The translations under genes were made by a program, and so were the position numbers. The notes below the pieces were generated by a model. The model worked only from the letters and a program-made list of their open reading frames with translations. It was not told the DNA's origin and did no database searches. A stretch of DNA of 64,000 nt from Apostichopus japonicus (taxonomy: Eukaryota; Echinodermata; Holothuroidea; Aspidochirotida; Stichopodidae). Below are positions 27,101-40,600 of the stretch, piece after piece. Each line of letters opens with the position of its first letter. Positions within the stretch are counted from its first letter, which is position 1. The stretch is taken from the NCBI RefSeq assembly GCF_037975245.1, contig NC_092582.1, forward strand, positions 1,717,001 to 1,781,000, read 5' to 3'.

Positions 27101-29367
27101 TTGATTTTCTCCGTTCAGACAATTTAGTGTTAGTAAAATCTTTGAGTTTCAGGGTCTATAACCCCAAACAGAGGTGTATAGGTGCAATTAACTGTGGTTT
27201 AATTTGTTTTAATATTGTGGTAAAATAATACATTTGACATTCTTTGCATATATTATCAATTTGAGATTGAATCTTTAAATTTCAGTTGTTGCATTAATAA
27301 TGGGAGCTAAATGTAGCTGGTTTTTGCTTTTTTTTCTTCTTTTGCTTTTTATACTTACTGGATTTGGTTGGCTTTATTATAATCATGATGGAGTGATTAA
27401 TCAATATTCACATCTAGCTTTAATATCTTGTAAAGTTCTGTAAAGTTGTAAAAATAGAGGTTGATCTAACACAATTGGTAATCTGAAAGCTACCGTAGAG
27501 GCTGCTAGTAGTACTTAGTCCTTTACATGTGATAGTTGTTCTGCGCAATGCTATCCTTCAGTATGGAGTGTTTGGGGGGGGGGGGGGGTTGGTAGAGGGA
27601 GGGAGACAGGGAAACCTTTCCAGGATCATTAAGGGGTTCACTCCGAGAGACATGACAAACTGTTGAGAAAGATCCAGTCATGGTTATGCATAAAGTACAA
27701 CTCATTAGAATATCCTAGATATTGCTGAACTATGCTGAAGGTGAATACAAGATACAAATTTGGCTCCTCACATGTTCGACCTTACTCCTTATCAATTCTG
27801 TACTTCCACCTAGATCCAGACAGGGAGTTGTTAGGCCCCCCCCCCCCCCCCCGGATCCAAACAATGCTTTTATTAAAGGCAGTTTTCAGTCTCCATGGCT
27901 GATGCGGTGTGCCTGTCTGTACGATAATGCGATTAGTAGCATGTTACTTGATTGACTAATTGTTCCACGCACCCTGGATTTTTGTTCAACTCAGTTGATT
28001 AGAAATTGTGGTATCACCTAAGTAATTCCTAGATTGCTCTTTCCAGTTTAAAATATCTTTCTTATATTCTTGTTTAGGATGCTTACATCATTTTAGTTTT
28101 TGGTGACCAGCTCTATATATATATAACTCAACTTAAAACATTATTTCTAGACCAGAAATTTGTTAGTCAAAAGTGGAAGCAAGTTTATCTTGGTCATATT
28201 GCAGTAGCCCAGATATGTAATGTAATGCCATACATACGTAATGTGATACTAGTCTTTGGTGATGTTACTATCTAAAACCAGTGAAAAGGTTAAAGGAACT
28301 TATGAAATATATTTAATAATTTAATTAATAGTTGTGGTTGTTGTTGGTGCTTACATGGTGTCAGTTCTATCTATTTACATCTTGCTTAAAGCAACCAATT
28401 GTCAAAAATGTGTGTTTCTGTCATTATTTCACTCTCTCTCTCTCTTTGATCAACAAGGAACTGTGGAATGTTTGGAAATATCCAGAGGTAAAATGAAAAA
28501 TTATGCATGCTTATAACTCTCACAAGAAGGAAGCTCTCAAAAAGGAAGGAAACTTTCCAAATTTCAATGAAAAAAAATGTATTTTCTATGGCTTATTGTC
28601 TTTTTATATTTCCAGCACTACTTTGCTGCCACATATTTGGGTCACAGTAACTTCAGATGTTCAGTTCTTTAGTCCAACAGAATTCTGAGCAAGTATCCTT
28701 TTATACACGCCTTAATGAGATCCTGCTAAACACATGAGGTGGTGATTACAGGTTGTCACTTTCCTCTCCAATAGCTCAAAAGAGAGAGTTCCCTCAAAAA
28801 GTGGTTGCAATACTCTCACCTCTCCTCCAACCCTTCCCCCCCCCTTCCTCCAACCCTCTGCCCACACAACTTCTTAGAGTTTATAAACAAGTACACATCA
28901 TTAGGGAATAAAATGAGATGCCGTAGACTTCCATGGATGTGTTTCATACCCTCGAGGTGTAACAAGGATGTTGGAATCGCACCCATCTTCTCACCTGAAC
29001 TGAAGTCTGATTAGTTTGCTTGACATGATCAGGAGAGTATAAAAAAGAAACAGATAAAGTCTCGTAGAATTACCGCAACACATTCATCATGCAATAATCT
29101 CATATGCAAATTCAGATGTCTTTATCAACGTCTTCATCACGTAATACACAGCACTGTACAAACATACAGCTTTTCTTTGCTTCACAATGCCGCTGGCAGG
29201 GTGGCTTAATTCACATCGAGAAACTGTCAAAACGACCAACACAAGTCTTCTGAACTGCCATGAATTGTGATGATTACTTTCAAGAGTTGTGGTGTCATAT
29301 CTTTATCTATCTTGCTGTGCTACTCTGCCTCTGAGGAATTCCATCCAGGAGGGTCCTCTACTATCGA
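24103..29367. other. Intergenic region between convergent endophilin-B and UBL5
   Basis: AT-rich with several poly-C/G runs (25680-25691, 27574-27588, 27836-27852) and one SINE fragment. A 98-codon plus-strand frame at 26490-26786 has no recognisable features or splice support. Nothing else is supported. Confidence 0.5.
25730..25835 (-). mobile_element. Fragment of another tRNA-derived SINE
   Basis: A perfect B box GGTTCGAATCC sits at 25806-25796 on the minus strand, in GCGGGAGGCCCAGG..GGTGGAGGCTGG context. The A-box half is replaced by TA repeats, and (TA)n tracts flank both sides. It is too short to assign to family 1. Confidence 0.5.
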
Positions 29368-31012
29368 TCATTGGTAATACAGTTCCAGGTTCATCCCATC
29401 TTTAATTTCATCTGCAGTAAAATCAAATTAAGGAGCACAGGATATTACAAGGAATCATCAAACTAGTAGCATTCTCTCCAACAATCCCATTGCAATGCAG
29501 AGATCTAGTTAGATCACAAATATAAGAAACATATTCATCTTTGATTTATGGTGTTCTTAACTTTCAGTTGTTTACAAGATTTTTGCCTCGATCATTCGTA
29601 AGTTAATATTGAAATGCCCTTATAATAATAAATAACGAATAACCAGTGTACCTGTGTCCCAAACACCCCCCCCCCCACCTTCAAGTATAAAGTTATCAGG
29701 ATTTCCTCCAAAACATACAACAAACTACAGATAATGGTCACCCATGATCCAATTTCAACAGGCATTCTACAAAGTTATCTACACTGAAATATTGAATTGC
29801 CTTTACTTCTGAATATCTGTGAAAGCATCTGTTAAAGAGTCAAATAATCAGACCATCCTGTAATGTACAAAGGATACAATCCCCAACGGTGATAGTGTCT
29901 TTGAAGATGGTGTACCACTTCTTTAAGACGATTCTGTCTGGTTTTGTTCCTGTCTGTGCTGCAATCAACTTCTTTAAATCACCAATAGTGTCTTCGGGTC
30001 TGTGTAAACAAACTGGTTAAGGAAGTCATATCTATGAATGTTTGAACCACAAAAAGGCAAACATTGTACATGAAACCAGCCCGTTGGGTCTAATAAAAGT
30101 AAATAAATTAGCTTGACTTGTACGAACTACTTATTGACTTATTTACATTAGCTAGCTGTCCACTGTTATGTAATAACTATAATAATCAGCAGTTAATTTT
30201 ACGATGCTAAAGCGACTATAAATGTGGGAGAAACCCACAAGGGCTTATGGATTACACCGTACATGTCAGGTGGCTTCCTATTCAATATTTTAACCCAAAT
30301 TTGAAATCTTTTCAAGTTAGAAAGTCATTTCAGATGGGAAAACAGTAGATTGCTCTTGGATGCAAACCCACCTTACTATGAACCTGCCAGGAATCGAACC
30401 CTGAACCTCCCGATAGTCAAAGCCTTATTGTTTCAATGCCACCCCACCCCTTCATCCACTTGGCTACAGCATCTGTGTAAGAAGACTATAGATGTATCAT
30501 ACTGGTGCAATCAATTGGTCTTTAGCCTAATTGCTTGATGATTATCTTGGGCTTTAGGTGTTAATCATCTGAACTCTACTAAAGAACTGTAAAATTCTAG
30601 CAATCATACATCAGACAAGATCCGAAGAGGTTTCAAGAAGTGAAATCACCAAAGTACATTGCATTTCAATCTTTACTAATTTTCTAATGACAGTCACCCA
30701 CATGTGCTAAATATATCATGATCAGCAAATAGAGAAAATCCTCTTACTTTTTTCAAATTACAACATCTTTGTATACAAATGTAACAGATCTACTGTATTA
30801 CTTTTGCAGAGCTTGGAACAATCATGTATAACATGGAAGTGATTCCAATAATTTATGCCTTTATCATGTTAACACATTCATTCACTCCTTCACACAGTAG
30901 GTATAATATAGTGTTGTACTTATACTGTAAGAAACCAGATGTAACCTAAAGGATACTCGCACTTCACTCGAACCTTCTTCCCGAGCCTATCATTGCAGGT
31001 AATTTCAATCAT
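29368..31012 (-). CDS. UBL5: Ubiquitin-like protein 5 (UBL5/Hub1), three coding exons
   Basis: Minus-strand exons 31012-30957, 29999-29878 and 29411-29368 total 222 nt and encode exactly 73 aa, the usual family length. The protein begins [19 protein letters not shown], continues with [16 protein letters not shown] and [12 protein letters not shown], and ends [14 protein letters not shown]. Like all Hub1 proteins it ends in a Tyr-Tyr motif, not the diglycine of conjugated ubiquitins. Known family role: it binds spliceosome components without covalent conjugation, modulates 5' splice-site use, and takes part in the mitochondrial unfolded protein response in nematodes. An acceptor-like site (CTCCGCAG) 23 nt before the ATG points to at least one 5' UTR exon starting at 31035. 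No canonical polyadenylation signal was found just after the stop. Convergent with endophilin-B, stops 5.4 kb apart. Confidence 0.97.
30172..30478 (-). mobile_element. tRNA-derived SINE, family 1, copy 1
   Basis: On the minus strand the head has A box TAGCCAAGTGG (30466-30456) and B box GGTTCGATTCC (30400-30390). A body follows with CATCCAAGAGCAATCTAC and GGAAGCCACC, and the tail ends AACTGCTGATTATTAT. The body aligns along its length with 43787-44085. The acceptor arms do not pair, so this is not a functional tRNA gene. Confidence 0.8.
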
Positions 31013-31230
31013 GTTGCGTGATAAATCTGCTTTGCCTGCGGAGAATAGAAACAAGTATATTTAAGTGTTATTGACATGTTCAGAGCAGTAAATATTCACA
31101 CATTTACCAACGCATTGTACTTGAACATTCTTGTGTACTCTGTTACCCACTGTATCTCCGAATAACATGGAGTCATTGTGATTTTGATTCGCGAAACTTA
31201 AGACACTTATAGTTGACTAAGCTTGTATAT

Positions 31231-31254
31231 TGTACTACTACTAGTAGTAGTACA
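31231..31254. repeat. 24-bp perfect palindrome
   Basis: Starts TGTACTACTACT and is followed by its exact reverse complement. It lies just left of the 9-bp target duplication of the 823-bp element. Confidence 0.9.
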
Positions 31255-31270
31255 CTTAGTATAGCCTGAG

Positions 31271-32093
31271 GGGTACCGTTATTTTCCGCACACGTTACTT
31301 TCCGCTGAAACAAAACGGTGTTTTCCGCTGACAAATTTGTCAGCGGAAAACAACTTTTTTTTTCAGCGGAAAGTACCGTTTTTTTGGGAGGAACAGAATG
31401 ACTTACTGAAATGATTAGGCACATGGAAGGATTTAGGAGGATGGAGAAGATAGGAAGATAGATGTAACAGGATAAAATGTAGCTTTGAGACTAGATTATT
31501 ATTAGGATAGCTAAGGTTGTAGCTTAGGCTGTAAGCACTAGCTTAGGCTGTAGGCCCTAATCCCAAGTTTAATTTTTTAAATCGGCCATAATTTTAGATG
31601 TAACTCGTAAGAAAGGTGGTGCAAAATGCGCGTTCGGGTCTTAAAACAGCCCTTACTTATACAGCCATTTCCAGCGAAAATCAAAAAGATACCGCATTTT
31701 ACAACTTTTTTTCAAACCATCATTACGCGGACCGCAGTTTTAATACTTTATTAGATACTCAATCCTTCATAACGCGGGCGTCCCTTTGCCCTTTTATCCG
31801 CCGACCGCCTCATACTTCTTTAATAATCCCTAATTACAAACACCCCAAGCCTCCGGACTGTAAATTATAAGCAGCTTAACTTTTCTGACATGAACTCAGT
31901 CTAACCATCCTTTATCACGTTCTTTGATACTTTCTCATGTTATTTTAATCATCCTGCCTGAATTTGGTATCCAAAAATTGAGGGAAAATATAGTGTACAG
32001 GTAAGTGGAAAAAAAAAAGTGTTTTCCGCACAAGAATTTTTTCAGCGGAAAGTAATCTGCGGAAAGTAACGTATGCGGAAAACAATTGACACC
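31271..32093. mobile_element. 823-bp non-autonomous DNA transposon with GCGGAAA repeats and 9-bp target duplication
   Basis: Flanking direct repeats TAGCCTGAG lie at 31262-31270 and 32094-32102. The ends are inverted: GGGTACCGTTATTTTCCGC at the left, and the right end read inward GGTGTCAATTGTTTTCCGC, followed by the shared CGTTACTTTCCGC. At least nine TTTCCGC/GCGGAAA motifs crowd the two ends in both orientations. A 9-bp duplication with long, repeat-rich ends suggests a Mutator-like or foldback element. The 84-codon frame inside shows no transposase features. It lies about 0.24 kb upstream of the first mapped UBL5 exon. Confidence 0.75.
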
Positions 32094-32568
32094 TAGCCTG
32101 AGTATAACCAAAGTAGCCAAGTATTTGTTAATAATAACATTGTGTTTACTATAGTATTATTATTGGCTCTGTCGTGATAAATTTTAAGCCTAAGCTATTC
32201 CTACAGTTCGTTCCGACGTTAGGATACAAAACTTCACAGCAACTGAGATATGCTTCCTATTTAGACTAGTGAATTGTTCTGGGCGGCGAAAGAATGGACT
32301 CTGTCAAATATTAATACAAAGGAGAAGAATTATTTACTTGAAAATAGTGATCGTTATCTGAAGTGGTTTTTCGGTCCACGTTTGACTCTTTCCAACCAGA
32401 AAGAAATTATCGGATCGACTATAAGTGAATCCGAAAAAGTTGCCAGAATTTCCACAAATGAAGGCATCACATAACATGGGACGCCGACAGACCTACCCTG
32501 TAATTTACAGTTATTCATGTAGGTTTGCAGCATTGCCACTTCTGTTATAATATAACAGATGTGGTAAT

Positions 32569-32626
32569 GAGAGGTTTCCATCAGTAAACCAATAGCAGGA
32601 TATTGGTTTACTGATGGAAACCTCTC
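32569..32626. repeat. Perfect 26-bp inverted repeat with 6-nt loop
   Basis: The arms 32569-32594 and 32601-32626 are exact reverse complements around GCAGGA. A second small palindrome, TCTGTTATA-A-TATAACAGA, lies at 32541-32559 directly upstream. No gene spans it. Confidence 0.9.
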
Positions 32627-35278
32627 TTTCATAATTATTAATCGAGGAAAAAAGATCATATGGAAAGATATTTAACAATCTAAGCTCAGGACATGTATAG
32701 TAGTAGTACTGAGTATTACACACATCTTCACAGTTAGTGCATAATGTTACTTGAACTTCAAGAGCTACTGCTCACCCTCACTACAGATACACTATGATGT
32801 CATTGGACTCTTTCATGAGATCAACCTAATACGATGATAGCCAGGTCTGTTAAAGAGATGTTGTATAGTCTAAAATGAATGCATGTATTGCAACCAATTT
32901 CATGTGTTTAACATTTATACGTGAACCAAGTTCACTGACAGCTTGAGCAAGACTCAGAAAAGTGTAGATTTGAATGTAGCTTGTGGCAGCTAACTGGTTA
33001 ATGGCATCGTATGACCTTTGAAATCTCATTCCGGTGCAGACGCTTTTACCCCACTACAAACTGATGATTGCAACCTGCTGGTCAAAATCAAATCCCATGT
33101 AGTTTAACTAAAAAATATTTAATATTTTGGTCAACATGATCTTAATAGACTTTTCATCCTTGCATACCTTTCCTACCTCTTCACCAACTGACTACTATCT
33201 CTTAGTTTTATCCAGATCAGATTAAATCTCAGAGAGAAGCATTTAAAGGACAGTAATGCTTGACCGCAAATAACCATTGACCTTCGTTTTACTTAAAGAG
33301 TAATGAAGACCTGTCATAGACAACACCTTGGACAATTTGGTCAGGTGTGAGTAAGTGGCTTGCCAGCAAGTCTTTCAACTGCATTTCATATAAATAGACA
33401 CAGAGAGATAGAAATATTTCTCTGGTAAAAGCTCCATGGAGCTACACATGTTTGTCTTCTCATTCAAACAATGCGAATGAAACACACCAAGAAGAGCAAG
33501 AAAAACACAAGATAATTGAAATTTGCAGTGACCAATTTGCCTCAAAATATTTATTCACAAAACTTGTAGTCAGAATTAACACACAGATAAAGATAAAAGC
33601 AACTTGAAATAAAGTTTTACTTTAATAAGCCATGCATCAATTCAGCTTAGAAAGAGATTATGAAGTTAAAATGCTAACTGCCCCACTTTTGGATGACATC
33701 AAAACCAAAGGAAAGATAAGGGGGGGGGGGGTGGGATATAGCAAATATTCCCAAGTATCATTTTCACTTTACAATCACTTGCTGTGAGGTAGTTTTTTTT
33801 TTTTAAAAAGGAACAAAATAAATCAGAATTATCCAGATGCAGGTATTCAAATTTTTACCACTTATCTGTAAGTTAACAAACTACATTTCCAAGAACCTGC
33901 TTTACCCATTGTTTCTAGTTTATTTCATAATTTCACTCAATTTCATGCAAAGAGGTATGATTAAAACTTGAATGAGGATTGCACCCAACCTGTTCAGAAT
34001 AAACAGAAAATAATGTTTTGAAGGATTGATAGCACTTCATTTTACTAAGCTAGCATAAACATGTTCTGACCAGATTTATTCATGTTAGTAGTGCAAGGCT
34101 AAGAAGTGTTAATGCACCGCTCCTCCTCTCTACAACCCAACCACCCCCCCCCCTTCCCCAAAGGGTTTATCAGCTGATAATTACCTGAACAGTTCTAATG
34201 AAAATAAAAATAATGGTATTATTTTGAGGAGGCAATTCACAATCCAAACATTACAACTTTAATCATTGTAAAAAATTAAGATGATATTAGTAATATATTT
34301 GATCTTTCACAGAAAACAAACCTTAAAGATAATATAAACCCCACCTAAAACAACAACAAAAACAACAAATATGATCATAAACTTTATACTGGAAAGCAAA
34401 AAGCCAACATCTCAACAAAATGGAAAAGCCAAGGAAGTAAAAATCAGTTATGATGGATGAATCAACATTTATACTGACAAAAGAATAGAGCAACAAACAA
34501 GAGAGATGTGAAGATTTAATAAGGATTTTCATAATGGTTACAGAACAGGTACAAACAGAAACAAGAATCAATATTACCACCTTTTTACGGTAATCAACGA
34601 ACTAGCCAAGAATTTGAAGGATTCAAGCTAGTCAGTTATGGCCTAAATATCAATGCAGCATGCTAACTCTGTGTCTAAGAACTTTGGACATTTTGTTTGT
34701 TTTTCCCCCTTGAGTATTTCAATTGGACAATAAAATGTCTCAATGAGTTGACATGCATTGATTGTGGCAGTGGTATGCTTGTATAACTTTGAGCATGGCT
34801 GACCATTCTAGCATATTTAGCGGCAATGCTGATCACTCCTACAGTACGTATTAGGGTAACATACATTTGATTGTCACTGAAGGATCTAGCAGAGATAATC
34901 TCACATTCTGCTGAGATGACTCAATAGCATTAAGATGTAAAATCTATTTCAGTTTGAGTATCAGCAGATATCTCAGTCTTGGAACATTTGATTGGGAGGA
35001 GTTTAGAAACATTATTTATACACAAAAAGCAACTCATTAACATTTAACTTTTTGTCTACAACTATTTCGAGAAAAATTGTAGCGCACACACTTTACAAGA
35101 AATACAGAACAACTCCTTCAAAGAGATTGACACACCGTACAATGGTTGCATTGTTAGCATTGCTATTGGTTCATGCCTGCTACATGTACTTATACATTGG
35201 TAGGTTTCATGAACCTTTGTCTTATAATATTAAGGATGTAGCTGATGATACCTACAACTATCAACTCCATACTTATTT

Positions 35279-35300
35279 ACACACACACACACACACACAA
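35279..35300 (+). repeat. (CA)n microsatellite
   Basis: About eleven CA dinucleotides. Confidence 0.9.
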
Positions 35301-36411
35301 GAAAAAGAAAATGATGGTAAAGTATTAAAGAGCCATTGATACACCAAGAGAAATAGATTGAAGAACGAAGATTACAGTGTGAAATGTCAATCCTACTTAA
35401 CTCTTCTTCATAGTTATTTCCCAAAAAGTTGATATATTTATAATGAGAGCTACAAAAAAGGACTATGATTTTGCACGTCACTTTTCTGTTAGGTTTCATG
35501 GTTTTCTTATATTTGAGAGAAATGTCGGTCAGCTTTCCCTTGTGAAATATGAAGAATGATGCATTGTCAAAGTGGAAAACAGAGGAAAATGAACAAGGTC
35601 TAAGACAAAGTGAACCACAACATGAATTCTTCAGTCCACCATTGTATGTTGTTATATGGTATTCCAATTAAAATGAAATCAATTTGTTTGGTATTAATGA
35701 GAAGATTGACTTGCTAACTATGACAACTATTATGCTTTTAATTGTTTCTGTGTTTTGGTAAGTCAGACTTTACACTCATAAAAATTCCTTTAAATTCTAA
35801 TGAAGTCACTTTCATCTACTTCCCAAGTTGCCCATGGTTGTTTATTTTTACAATTGAACTTAACATAAACATTTCTAATTTAAACAGAATAAAATAGAAA
35901 AAACAGTTATTGTAATGTCTACAGGACATTACAGATTTTGGTGCAAAAGTACTGCCCCACATTAAATGAAAAGTCAAGCAAAATTACATCTTTACAAAAT
36001 GGAACAAGCTATGAAGACAAGAGCTGGGATAAAGAGGTTCTTATTTTCACCTATGATTACACTTTCCTTTACCTTGAACCTTTACCGATATCCATCGAGT
36101 GGATAAGGGTAAAAGGGACCATCTTTGCCAAGGAATATAGGTCATACTGATTATCCTAGTTCCGTCGTACTCCAAAAGACAAAAACTTATTTTATTAAAC
36201 CATCTTATTCAGCAATATGTCAATACCCTTATCAACACAATTTTGAATATTTCTATCAAGAGCTTTGCAATTTTAAGTATCTATATATATATAGTGAATT
36301 GGATCAGCGAGGAAGAACCTTCTATAAACCTTCACCATAGAACATACAGTACTTGTACAATTCAATTCATGATTCAAGTGTCAGTACAACTGAATGTGAT
36401 GACTCTGTAAA

Positions 36412-36552
36412 AGGAGAAACAGACTATGGCACCACCCTGTGTAACTCTACAATACCAGGTGTTTCAATTTCTTTTCCACAAGAAACAGACTATGCTAGCA
36501 CCCTGTGTAACTCTACAGTACCAGGTGTTTTCAATTTCTTTTCCACAAGAGC
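36412..36552 (+). repeat. Two-copy ~66-bp tandem repeat
   Basis: The unit GAAACAGACTATG..CACCCTGTGTAACTCTACA..ACCAGGTGTTTCAATTTC is repeated twice with few differences, upstream of UBL5 and downstream of EDF1. Confidence 0.85.
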
Positions 36553-37390
36553 CAAAGGCAAGCAGTAGTTGGAGCATTGGGCTGGATAGAATCAAACTAC
36601 AGGGTAGGACAATAGCATGTTCATTGTTCAAGCCTTAAGGACCCACGAACCCCGTTAGTGCAAGTTTGTGGAAGGCTTTTTTTTCCCCTGCAGACAGAAT
36701 GGAAATCTTCAATGAGCCAAAGTTTCCAACAGGTCCTCCTGTTAAGAGTCCTTGATATACATGGTTGGCATGCCAGTTACATTATGCACTGGATCATGTG
36801 TTGAATGGCGCAAGCATGAACTGAGGTTAATGTTAACAATGGATTATGTGATCAGTAAGCATTTATATTTATACACTATATTGATAACTTCTAGTACAAC
36901 AAATGTTTATGGGGATGTTATGAGCTCACACCTGGATAAGTAAATATAACACCTGACGTCATGACAACATTTAAACATTTACGTAATAAATTCCTAATGA
37001 TAATTAAAGTTGGTTTTGCTTTGTCAATGAAACAACTTGCCAAGAGAAGGTGCATCTTTTTTTTTGCTTTGGGAGGGGGGAGGGGGGGGGAGGGTGCATT
37101 CAAACCAAATAATGTATGCATCGGAAGACTGGTTACGAGAGGTGATTAAAATAAATCTAATAGGTCCAAGTTTACTGCTTCTCAGAACTGCCTCTAAACA
37201 TGTTTAGAATTAGCCAAAACTGGTCTTTTTGCATCAAAACCTGTGTAAATTTTGTGCGCTGTTACTACACCATAAATGTTTCATTCCATAACTAAAAAAA
37301 CTTTGTTTAAGGGAAATTTAATTATCTCACATTGTCAAGATACAACAATTTATAAGACATCATCAGTTGACATTAGCACCTCACGACAGA

Positions 37391-37396
37391 TTTATT
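37391..37396 (-). terminator. Polyadenylation signal AATAAA of EDF1
   Basis: TTTATT on the plus strand reads AATAAA on the coding strand. It lies about 250 nt after the EDF1 stop codon, a normal distance for a short 3' UTR. Confidence 0.45.
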
Positions 37397-37644
37397 GATG
37401 ATCAATCGGTTAAAAAGAAAAATCATCACCAGAAAGTTTTACACGTTCAATGTCCATCCAGCAAATGATTCCCATCTGAAGTCTACCTGCTGTTTTCAAA
37501 CTGGTTGTACAATGAATGCCCTCATTTTTCCGTTATTCCGTGCACCCACTGTGGATTAAAGCATTACTCTGCTCATCGGTCACCATCCATTAACTAACAG
37601 CTTGTAAATAAATGATTGTGAAATGTCGGTGGAGGCAATATTGA

Positions 37645-40600
37645 TCACTTTTTCTTCCCAAATGTTAACGGCTGTCCTTTTTCTTTACCTCTTAGTTTCA
37701 TCCCTGCAGATAAGAAACAAGAAAAAGAGAAGGAACCAAGGTGGAAAAGAGTTAAACTGTTTAACGCAAATCACACAGACTCTCTTAAATTAGAAAGATC
37801 TGTGTGTTAGAAGAAGATGTGACCTGCCATCAGCTCCTGGCCAAAGTTACAACTTCTTATGATTGAAAATTCTTGGCATAAACTGGCATTTCTGAATACC
37901 AAATGGTGGTTATGGTGAGTGCAATCATTTGAGATTGTCGGCTTTCGGTTTGTTTTTGGTGTAAGAGATGTAAAAATAAGATATTTTTGAACATGCTGAG
38001 AAAGCAGGCATCAGTGTTGACTAAAGCCCCATGAGTTAGGTCTACAGTACACACAGGTTCAAAGACGAACACACAGTATGTGCTTCAAATGGCAGAGTGA
38101 CATTTTGCAAAATGTGGGGGAAATTAACAACAGTTCAGTCAAGATATTCCAGGTATTGTATGCTGAAAATTTAAAAATGGGGTAAAACCCATCAGATCTG
38201 TGGTAGGAGTACAACAGTATTAGTATGAGTACAGCAGCATGAGTACAATTACACAAGCAGAATTCCCCTTAGTATCGTTACGAGTACAACAGCAGGAGTA
38301 CAATTACACAAGCAGAATCCCTCTTGGTATCCTTATGAGAACAACAGCAGGAGTTGGATTACAAGCAGACTCTCAGTTGCTATCAGCATGAGGATGTGTA
38401 CAGTGGAAGGCTCTCAGGGCGACAAGACTGAGTACTCAATATTCCTGCACAATACTAGATTTGTACACAAATCAATGAGGGCTAGCACTGCATGAGCAAA
38501 AGCTACTATACCAGAATACAAGTACAAGTATGGATTTACTAAAGTCTGAGGCAGTAAATAGATAACATTTATTCAACATACTTGTTTACAAATAGAGATG
38601 GAAACAATTTAGTTGACCTTACCGATAGCCTTTTCAATCTTTGTCATGATCTGGTTGTTGGGAATTGCTCTGCCTCCTTCATAGTCGTTGATCACCTGTG
38701 GCTTTTCATTTATTTTCTGTGTTGGAAAACAAGCATCACAGAAAAACATCATGGAAAATAATGTTATAAACAAACACATGCAACAAGTTAGGAGGGGAGG
38801 GGGTGGGGGTGTTCAAGCAAGTCCTCCAACACTTTCCTTTTACACATGTAATTTCAAGTCAAGTATGCAAGGTGAATATTCCTTGGGCTACAGTATATTT
38901 TGCAGTTTAGGTGGGGGTAGGTTCACATGAGTTATGCTCATAGTTCAATAAGTTGGTTTAAAATATTTCAACTCAGATTTATCCCATGTTATGTTCAAAA
39001 TGTACCAAAATAATCACAAAAATTGTTATTTTGAACTTGACATTGAGTAATAGTAGAAAAATTAAAATTTCACAGCAAAATGCAATGCTAGCGATCTTTT
39101 TTAGAATCAGTGAACAAAAACAACAAAGTACTATATTTTATATTAACAGGGAGGTCTGGTCAGTCAAATGTCGAGGCCATTCGGGCTACGGGTTGCCTCC
39201 CTCCCTCCCCCCCCCGCCCCATAGATTATAGAGAAGAATTATTCCCTAAAGTATTAAAGAAGAATGACAAATAAGAAAAATAACATTTCCTAAATTTTAT
39301 ATGGAAGCTTTAAAACTACCCTCTCTTTATGCATGAATATAGGTTGGGATGTAAAGCCAGAGATTTGAATTTGGTCACAGATTTTGCCAAACTCAAAGCA
39401 ATTTGGCAAATTGGTAAAAGCTAAGAGACATCCTGGATGGTTTCATAAAGTGAACTTTAAAAGAATAGTTCAGAGGTCTTTCATATTTATCGCATATAAC
39501 CACTAAAAATAATATAAAAATGGCATATAACTATACTCCTTCAAATCTCAGGTTGAGAGAAAATAACATCTGAAAATTTTGTTGCATAGATGATTTGTTA
39601 TAAACAGGAGTGTGGATCCCCCAGCGAAAAAAATAAGATTTCAAATACACAAAATATTCAGTTTTATCAATCTTTAAATGTGAGTTTCACAATCTGCCAG
39701 CCAGTTAATTCTGTTAACATATTTACATACTGTTGCCAAATCCTTTTGAGTCATTCCCTTATCCTGTCTTCCTTGCTGGATGAGTTTGCCAACATCGATG
39801 GTGATACGATTATCTAGACCAAAGAGAGAAGAACTTAGATGAAGGGATGCAGAATGACAAACATTGGATTATTTCTCTCTTTTTTCATCTATGCATGAGG
39901 AGGAGTGCACAGAAGGTAGGTGGGGGGGGGGGGGGGGAGGGGAGGGACTATAAGGATTGCTTTAAACTAAAAAAAATGCACTTAAAGTCTTGAATATGTT
40001 ATAGGATTGAGATGGATAGTAAAAATACATGGAATGTTCAGCAACATCACAGAATATTAGAATCCCAAATGAGACTGTATATATTATCTATTTCAGTATA
40101 GTCTCTAATAGCCTCTAATAGTGAAGGCAGGGCAAGCAAAATTGCTGTGCAATTCTACTGTAGACACATTATTTCTAAATAGATTTTCTCCCTCAACTGT
40201 TTTCCAATACATACAATTGTTGGCAAGAAAATAATGTAAACTAGAAGTTTCGCCCCAAGATGGAGATATTAAACGCCATCAGCATGAAAGCTTACGTACC
40301 TGGAAAACCTACTCTGTTAACATTAGCCGCATCACATTTGCACAGGGAATGAAACGATTTGTAAACTTTAAAGGTTTGGGAATGAACCAAAATAAATGTT
40401 TAGGGGAAAAAACTTTCTGTTTTGAAATTTTAAGTACTAGCAGGTTAATGGACAGGTTCTAACTACAAGGATCTGTTTTTGAGATTAAGGAGTTTCAGTT
40501 ATGTGTAAATTTTTAAGGCAACGAAGGCTTACTCAGAGTTAAAGCCACATTAAAAATCAAATTTACATTACTGGTTGAAAGATCTCTTTTCCTCTGATTG

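Larger units (their letters stand above)
32103..37390. other. Intergenic region between UBL5 and EDF1
   Basis: Contains the perfect hairpin at 32569, the CA repeat, the 66-bp duplication and G/C runs. The UBL5 promoter and 5' UTR exon should lie just upstream of 31035, near the 823-bp element, but no motif identifies them. No protein-coding exon recognised. Confidence 0.5.

Noticed and set aside
30385-30470. Functional tRNA gene
   Set aside because: Pol III boxes are present but the acceptor arms do not pair and the sequence continues into a SINE body shared with another locus.
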